Below are positions 57,901-64,000 of a stretch of 64,000 nucleotides of DNA, piece after piece. Each line of letters starts with the position of its first letter. Positions within the stretch are counted from its first letter, which is position 1. The stretch is from contig CAJQUW010016121.1 in NCBI GenBank assembly GCA_907163375.1, forward strand, positions 1 through 64,000, given 5' to 3'. The DNA comes from Prostheceraeus crozeri. Taxonomy: Eukaryota; Platyhelminthes; Polycladida; Euryleptidae. The notes under the pieces were generated by a model. That model did no database searches and was not told the origin of the DNA. It saw only the letters and a program-made list of their open reading frames with translations. Both the position numbers and the translations under genes were made by a program.

Positions 57901-58965
57901 CCGATGAGAAGCTTTCTTTCTCAAACCAAAATATAGATTTGGTGGAAATTTCCGTCTTCGTCAAGTTATTTTCATAAATCCACTCTGCTTACATCTGATA
58001 AGAATGTCATTAAAATAAAATTGACACATTCATATTCATGCTATGATCTATGTTTCAAACTGAAAACTGTAAAGTGCTGTAGGCTAGATTCATAATGTTA
58101 AAAAGCAAGTTTTTCTTAACTGCTTTTATTATTTCAATCTACTTATCAAATCTGATTTTTTAACTATCAGGGATATAAGGCAACGCGTCCATCTAAAACT
58201 AACTCTCATAATTTTGCGAACAGGAAATGAAGAACGGTATTACAAGATGTCTCTTCATATGTTTTGTTGAAAGTAAGAATTAACTGGGATTCTCTGTTTG
58301 AAGCCTCAATAGAAAAGCAGCAAGGAAACTTATTTTCATCTAGAAATCATGAATTAGCGGATGAACAAAAGAGGATAACGACGTTCGAGCTTTTTTACTC
58401 CTCTGCATATTTCAAACCTATCTTTCATTATTTGAAGGACAACATTGTTTACTTACTTAACCATTAAATTTCGGAAAGCAAAAACCACAAGCTAAAAACA
58501 AGTTTCTGCTTATTAAAGTGTTTTGGCATTACGGTCAAAGTTACCTACTGCGAAACTAAATTGGTGAAAAGTAATTACTATGTAGTAATGGACTCTGATT
58601 TAGCATGATAAGCGTTTGATAGATTATGATTGAAGATTTTGGAAATTTTTTGTTTAAGATATTGTTAGATTACACTTGACTATATTTTCAGTTTGTACCT
58701 GAATATATTCAAACATTATGAGTTTGTGGGGTTAGTCATTTATTTCATGATACGCAGGTTCTACTAAATTATGTTAGATGAGAGTAGTAGGCATATCTAT
58801 CTTAAACTCTGTACCATGTCATTTAGTATCCGTCCAATATCACAGAAAACTTAAATGACAAAACTTATTGATTGACTTATTCAGAGCCTGCATTCAAACA
58901 ATTTCGATATTTCAATTTATTAGTTGCATTAAACGAGATAGCTACAAATTGTATTAATTGTAATA
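54946..58965. other. long stretch without a recognisable gene
   Basis: Only frames below 100 codons, on both strands, without motifs. 55203-55409 may still be RTE 3' sequence. I found no RNA gene or clear repeat apart from short 'ttccatttcc' words near 57000. Confidence 0.45.
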
Positions 58966-58971
58966 AATGTA

Positions 58972-59380
58972 CTTCAATTCTCCCCCCCCCACATTTCTGT
59001 TGTTGACACCCGCAAGTGTTGCATCGTCAACGATCTTCTCTTGCTCATACGGGCAGCCTCACTAACGTCGCATAGCGTTGAGTATGTGAGACTCCTCTTA
59101 TCTGACTTGTAGAACATTTACAGCCTCAGAATTAGACTACTGCTCGTCATTTGTCTGTAGACAACAATCACACGAAGTTCGTTACCACAGCTGTACCTTG
59201 TATTCTAACTGAGTATCCGAGGGACTAATCCTTCATCCCAGGGTTCAAGTAAGACTTCTCAGTCGTGCTGTGGTGTAACTCAGTGACAGATCAAGTCTAT
59301 TCTAAACCCAATGTGACTAACTTTGGCGAAATTCGATGATTTCGGAAAACTTGAAAAATGTGGGGGGGGGAGAATAGAAG
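58972..59380. mobile_element. MITE with C9/G9-containing terminal repeats and TA flanks
   Basis: Left end CTTCAATTCT followed by nine C and ACATTT; right end in reverse CTTCTATTCT, nine C, ACATTTTT. TA on both sides (58970-58971 and 59381-59382). The 409-bp interior has no transposase frame. The run of nine C at exactly the same place in both ends is unusual. Confidence 0.7.
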
Positions 59381-59418
59381 TACCATAATAAATTCAACTG
59401 CTTATTAACTATTCCTAT

Positions 59419-59653
59419 TACTATACCTAGCCTACTGTCGATGTGCAAATTCTATTTGTATAACATCACAGAAGGAGCTTTACGTGGCAAAATATATCTG
59501 CTGCCATAAGCTCGGCCTTGTCATTTGGAAGATTTTGATGATTAAGACAGGGACAGAGTGCGTGACATGCGTCGACCAATATTTGGGCGACGCTTTTTGC
59601 TACTTACTATTCCTAGCCTGCTGTCGATGTTCAAATTCTGATGCTTATAACAT
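59419..59653. repeat. direct repeat of about 50 bp, 185 bp apart
   Basis: 'tagcctactgtcgatgtgcaa' (split by one base change) at 59428 recurs as 'tagcctgctgtcgatgttcaa' near 59613, both followed about 10 bp later by 'tataacat'. No gene; the 66-codon frame at 59484-59684 overlaps it and is not credible. Confidence 0.45.
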
Positions 59654-60133
59654 TCTATTTGGCAAAGCAGAGAACGTTACTTAAATAATGAGAAATCGAT
59701 TCATGAATTGATTCCAGCAATAAATTCAGATTACATGGGGGTTGTGAGACTTTAGATTGACGAAACTAGATAGGATTCCAGTGACTTTCACGAGGCACAA
59801 CATTCATGCGCAATCATAAATCTATTTGATATGTGCACTGTGGACCACTTCTTTCGTATGATATTAGAAAAGTTGCGTCTCCTTGTACAATACAGCAAGC
59901 ACTTCTTAATTTCGATAATCTTATTTCTATAGCCATCTCTTTATCCGTCATTTTCAGTTCAAAAATATTGAAGCTGTAAAGCTCTCTGATTCATTATTTG
60001 TAAGTAATAACCGCTGTTGCCGCATTTGTATTGCCTAACTTTCGTCTGACACAATTAATCTGTCACGTTTGGTATTGAATGGTTGAGGATTAAGTCAAGG
60101 ATGATAGACTGAATTGAACGCACAGCTCAATAC

Positions 60134-61396
60134 ATGATGCTATACCGGTTCCATAAACGAAACAGAAAGAAAATCATCGTTTTGATTATTCTGATTTTTC
60201 TACTCATTTATTGCAAAGTCTATTTTTCCAAATATATTTTGGAACGACCGATTAATCCGTGGATTGCTATAGTTATCAATATCAAATCAAATTCAAAGTA
60301 TCCTCGACTTCCGAAATCGATATTGGGGCTAACTGCTGATCCGACTGCGTGTTCTGAGCCAGAAATTACAGATGACGATGTATTGGACCTTTTCTACTCA
60401 AATCTTCAGTATTTGGCTGGCAGAGGTCGAAGATGTGACTTTTGTATGGGAAATAATGGCTGCAAGCTTCTAGATCAGTTGGTCGAAGAAAGGCCCCGTG
60501 TGATTCCAACTAAATCTAAACGAGTGAATATTCTTCTTTCTTCATCATCGGGGAATATCGTCGTCAAAGATTTGTCTTCAGACTTGGCTCATTTTCCTTC
60601 TCTGAGAGTAGTCAACCGCTGTTTGCGTCGACCACAATCAGGTTGCGGTGCACTCCATGCACGTCATGTCCAGAATCGCTGTCATTTTCAAAATCTTCAA
60701 GAAGTGATTGAAATAGCTTCATTTCATCATTTTTTCGCTGATATGGGATTTTCTTTTGACAGGACTTTCATTTTTAATATCCTCCTCAATCCAGTTTCTC
60801 TTCAACATTTGATTCAAGCGATGAATGGTCATACCAAAAGTCGATGGCGCTCAGCATGGCCGCTGATTGAACATCTCGGAGTTTGTGGGAATGTTGTCAT
60901 ATCGCAGTTTGTCGGATGTCCCATCTCAACTTTTCAGGATGCGGATTTAAATGCAAGAATTGCAATTGCGTTACGTGTGATGAATATGAGCGTTGCGTTG
61001 AATAAACACGGAGAAAGTGGATACTTGCTTTGGCCATCAGGAGTATCCTTGGATGATTTATCTTTGAGTAAACGAGGAAAGGTATACTTAATAGATGGTG
61101 ACCACATGCGATTATTGTCACCACGACCTCTTCGTGCTCTTCGATACAAAATGACAGATGAATATAGATGGAACTGTGTGTCGAAAGGGGACCAGCTACT
61201 TCACCAAATTCTAGAACTACTCTTTCAAAACCAAACAACTTCACTGTTACCTGACGTTCAACTTCCGCTTCAACTTTCTACACCTGACAGACTGAGTTGG
61301 GTGAAAATGAGTTCAACTGGAAGAGAGAGGCATTTTGAATCAGTATTTTATGAACTGCTGAAAATGAAGGAGAACTCAGGAATTCAACCAACTTGA
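60134..61396 (+). CDS. DIPK/FAM69-like divergent protein kinase, copy B
   Basis: 420 residues from the first of two adjacent ATGs, no intron. A basic N-terminus is followed by a membrane segment (residues 13-31), so a type II secretory-pathway protein is expected. The luminal part has CDFCMGNNGC (101-110), CLRRPQSGCG and NRCHF Cys clusters, NIVVKD (K145, candidate ATP-binding Lys), WPLIEHLGVCG (242-252), FVGCPIS, LDDLSL (306-311) and YLIDGDH (318-324). The residues corresponding to the catalytic-loop and metal-binding Asp of FAM69 proteins are kept, although the usual Asn of the loop is Asp here, as in copy A. Compared with copy A it has a longer stalk after the membrane segment and a longer tail. 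Same strand, about 40 kb downstream. The 'gatgatagactgaat' leader word is present about 30 nt before the ATG. Substrate unknown. Confidence 0.75.
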   Translation: MMLYRFHKRNRKKIIVLIILIFLLIYCKVYFSKYILERPINPWIAIVINIKSNSKYPRLPKSILGLTADPTACSEPEITDDDVLDLFYSNLQYLAGRGRRCDFCMGNNGCKLLDQLVEERPRVIPTKSKRVNILLSSSSGNIVVKDLSSDLAHFPSLRVVNRCLRRPQSGCGALHARHVQNRCHFQNLQEVIEIASFHHFFADMGFSFDRTFIFNILLNPVSLQHLIQAMNGHTKSRWRSAWPLIEHLGVCGNVVISQFVGCPISTFQDADLNARIAIALRVMNMSVALNKHGESGYLLWPSGVSLDDLSLSKRGKVYLIDGDHMRLLSPRPLRALRYKMTDEYRWNCVSKGDQLLHQILELLFQNQTTSLLPDVQLPLQLSTPDRLSWVKMSSTGRERHFESVFYELLKMKENSGIQPT

Positions 61397-61399
61397 CTT

Positions 61400-61930
61400 G
61401 TCGATGCTTCATTTTATAAGAAAAGTTTTTTATTTGAAAAAGCCGATGTCTTCAACCGAGGGTAAAATATAAACATGTCATCCATATTTGTATTGATTTT
61501 TTACCGTTGTTTAAAACTGTATTATAACTCCATGTGTTCGTAGAGTGGAGGGGGTTCGATTAAGCACTGATCGTACTATGAAATCATAATGCAGGTGCCA
61601 GAGAGCATCTAGCTTTAATACAGTTCCTATTTAAAGTAGGAGATTCCTTCAGAAGGAAAAACAGAGAGAAATGTTTTGATCTTTCTCAAAAATGCTTATT
61701 TAATCATTCTGACTTAAATAATATTATCTGACAGCAAAATGTGTCAAATAAAGATAAAAAAGAAAGATTGAATTCCAAAAAGTATGAGTCGTTTGTATAA
61801 AATCTGTATAGACAAGTAGATTCAAATGAAGAATCTACTTCATGTTTGGTCTTAGTTATAATGTGAATTATTAGTTGAATTATATTCAACGGCATGTGCA
61901 TAGTAGAGTGACATTGTAGCTATATTGATG
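61400..61930. other. 3' flank of DIPK-like gene B
   Basis: No further gene. AATAAA ('caaataaagat') occurs near 61746, about 350 bp after the stop codon, and is a candidate polyadenylation signal. Confidence 0.4.
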
Positions 61931-61934
61931 ATGG

Positions 61935-62045
61935 CTTAACTACTCCCTCTTACTGGGGACTTGGAAGGTGCTGACACATTCACATTTTAATATGGAAAGT
62001 TGTGATCTTTTAGATGCTATTCCTGACGACTTCCAATGACACTCC
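61935..62045 (-). mobile_element. tRNA-SINE, 3' body only (second copy)
   Basis: In plus orientation it shares 'actccct', 'gga-cttgga-ggtgctgacac', 'gatgctattcctgacgacttccaatg' words (each interrupted by changes) with the SINE at 33640-33851. The tRNA-like head is missing, as in a 5'-truncated SINE copy. Confidence 0.55.
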
Positions 62046-62049
62046 ATCG

Positions 62050-63805
62050 ACTTCATGCTGCTCTTTATTTAATATCACATTCGTTTATTTCCTTCACTGT
62101 TTGTGACCAATGCCCTTATCTATTTCCACCACTTTTATGTGTACAGTAGGCCTACATTGGCCGTCTCTATTGAACCTGTATGCGACGCTGTGTAGAATAC
62201 GTGTTAATGGAGCAACAGTGGGAGTGAGTGGTAGATAACGTCCAATTTTCGTGCCAAAACTAATAAATGTCAATTCGTTGCCACGTAAAGGCTACATTTA
62301 ATTCGTTTATGAATTGGTTAATTCAACGGTTACAACGAGTTTGTATTGTAAATCTTTACATGGATTGGAGAGCGTCACAAATTCTCATCTAGACTACTTC
62401 AATTGATTATTCAAATTGCCAAGAATCACTTTGTTTATTAATGAGTGCTGGAAGGATTTTCATCATCGCATGAGAATATGTTGTATTATATCAGAAAAGT
62501 CAATGTCAAAAGTGAATTGGACGTCTCATTAAAGATATTTATGATGCGTTTTATGTCACGCTAAACACTTAAAAGTCTCTCAAAAAATAATCGCTTGCGT
62601 TACAAGGGAAACATGAAAAAGCACTACAATAACACGAATTCGTGAAAACAAGTGAGGCTTCAACATCAAATGTTTCGGACAGCTAGATCGTCGTAAATTG
62701 CGAAAAATAATAAAAATAATAATGCGATGATGTCATCATGGTATACTTGACAGCACATAAAGCGAAAATTTTGGCGAACCATCTGTTTTTAATCTATTTA
62801 TTGCGGAAGAAAGAGCTCCCAGGTCAGCTATTGATTTGCGGTTAGCTTTAATAAGGGCCTAACCAGATTTAATGCACATGTAGTGTTCTAGATCATTTTA
62901 GGCCAGCTTCAAACCTATTTAATGCAGGATTCTGGTTACTTTGACTCAAGATTCCAAACGGATGTCACACACTCACAATGTGAGATTAGATTTGCATTTT
63001 GAAAATCATAAAATGCACATTAGTGCCAGCAATCACATCTAATTGATCTATTGGGCAATGATCTGCATCAGCAATCTAAATCAACTGTGAATCTCATAAT
63101 TTCGATAAAAATGCTGCTAGGACGTTTCAATGACACGCTTACGCGTGGTTGTATTCAGGATTTCACATAAAAAGCAGAACTCACCGTATGTTATGTCCAT
63201 TTATATGCAATATGATGACAATTTCTTCAAAAATTAAAACTGTGCAACAGAAAAAGTTGAACTGAGGTGGCCCAAAATCAAGGCTGGTCCCGTCCGGCAG
63301 CCGGAACCATCACATCTTTGGATCGACAAATGGCGAGACACGACTGCGGCGCGGATAATGGCTGGATATCGAAAGTAACTTGACGACTGATAATTGAAAT
63401 TCACACAATTTATCACGCACGTGGAAGAGTTGAGACGACGTAAAGATTTTTCAAACTGCTATCGCAGTAATTCCTAACTTGGATGTCTCAGAGCTACATA
63501 AGGATGCAAGGGAGGATTCTCATTACAAACTAATATCTTGTCAGTCATCAATTGACAGGTAGCATGCAGTGTAAACTGTGTACATAGCTAGATGGCTGCC
63601 GTCCTAAACATTGCCACAGTCCCCCACAGACAATATTAAACAATGCACAATTGACAGCCAAAGTATCAGACAAAAGTGGCTACTTTTCAATTTTGTATCA
63701 AATACTACAAGTTAAGTAATACAATAATCATTGCAAGTGTAGAATAGTACCTTGAATCTCTTCAACATCAGTCATTTATATATGTAGGCATTTCTTACCA
63801 CACCA
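62050..63805. other. no recognisable gene
   Basis: AT-rich, with short frames only; no RNA gene or strong repeat found. Confidence 0.4.
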
Positions 63806-63810
63806 CATCC

Positions 63811-63852
63811 TCCATCTCACTCTCTCTCTCTCACACACACAAAATAGGGGGG
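63811..63852. repeat. (TC)n/(AC)n microsatellite followed by a G8 run
   Basis: 'ctcactctctctctctcacacacacaaa' (in two runs) then 'gggggggg'. A simple repeat. Confidence 0.8.
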
Positions 63853-64000
63853 GGCGCAGCGACAAATCATTATCTTCCACTATGCGACGCACCATGGACG
63901 AGTAATAGAATGTTCGTAAATCGTGAAGTTGCACCAAAAGATGCAAAAACGCAGTTGTTGGGAAAATCTTGATCTTTCATCCTTGCCACAAATTCAAAAT

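Overview
The window looks like a chromosome piece from an AT-rich invertebrate animal. Signs are two intact single-exon genes for DIPK/FAM69-like membrane proteins, an intact single-exon Methuselah-like 7TM receptor with a somatomedin-B module, and a dense mixture of animal transposon types (Polinton remnant, Penelope-like element, CR1-like and RTE-like LINEs, hAT, TA-flanked foldback elements, a tRNA-headed SINE). Nothing seen is bacterial: no operons, ribosome binding sites or CRISPR arrays. I cannot name the species.

Layout. 1-2570: right-hand part of a broken Polinton-like fossil, cut by the window edge. 2600-4075: direct, inverted and GC-rich tandem repeats. 4080-6110: no recognisable gene. 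6117-14085: a large Penelope-like (PLE) composite of two head-to-head arrays. It forms a near-perfect inverted repeat with arms of about 3.15 kb, and a hammerhead-like motif recurs at each unit junction. 14460-16620: internally deleted CR1-like LINE. 16640-19190: repeats, no gene. 19232-20440: DIPK-like gene A. 20675-25965: several non-autonomous DNA transposons and a decayed hAT-type dimerisation/coiled-coil pseudogene. 27019-28998: Methuselah-like receptor. 29000-43640: mostly non-coding, with a hAT MITE that has a perfect 8-bp target duplication (31507-32080), a foldback element, a tRNA-SINE, a tandem-repeat element with inverted ends (35407-36036) and a minisatellite (41270-41930). 43646-45665: a whole but frame-broken CGGBP1-like hAT transposon with terminal repeats and an exact 8-bp target duplication. 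46000-49830: CR1-like LINE with ORF1 and ORF2. 51083-51618: a possible spliced fragment of a rhodopsin-type receptor. 52240-53574: a dispersed repeat and a 345-bp-arm foldback element. 54240-54945: RTE-type LINE fragments. 58972-59380: TA-flanked MITE. 60134-61396: DIPK-like gene B. 61400-64000: non-coding with a partial SINE.

The host genes A and B are clear paralogues in the same orientation about 40 kb apart, sharing a short 5' leader motif, so the locus probably grew by duplication. The rest of the window is mainly a record of transposon insertion. The most unusual structure is the PLE composite, where every copy carries the same frame changes and the same altered hammerhead-like core.
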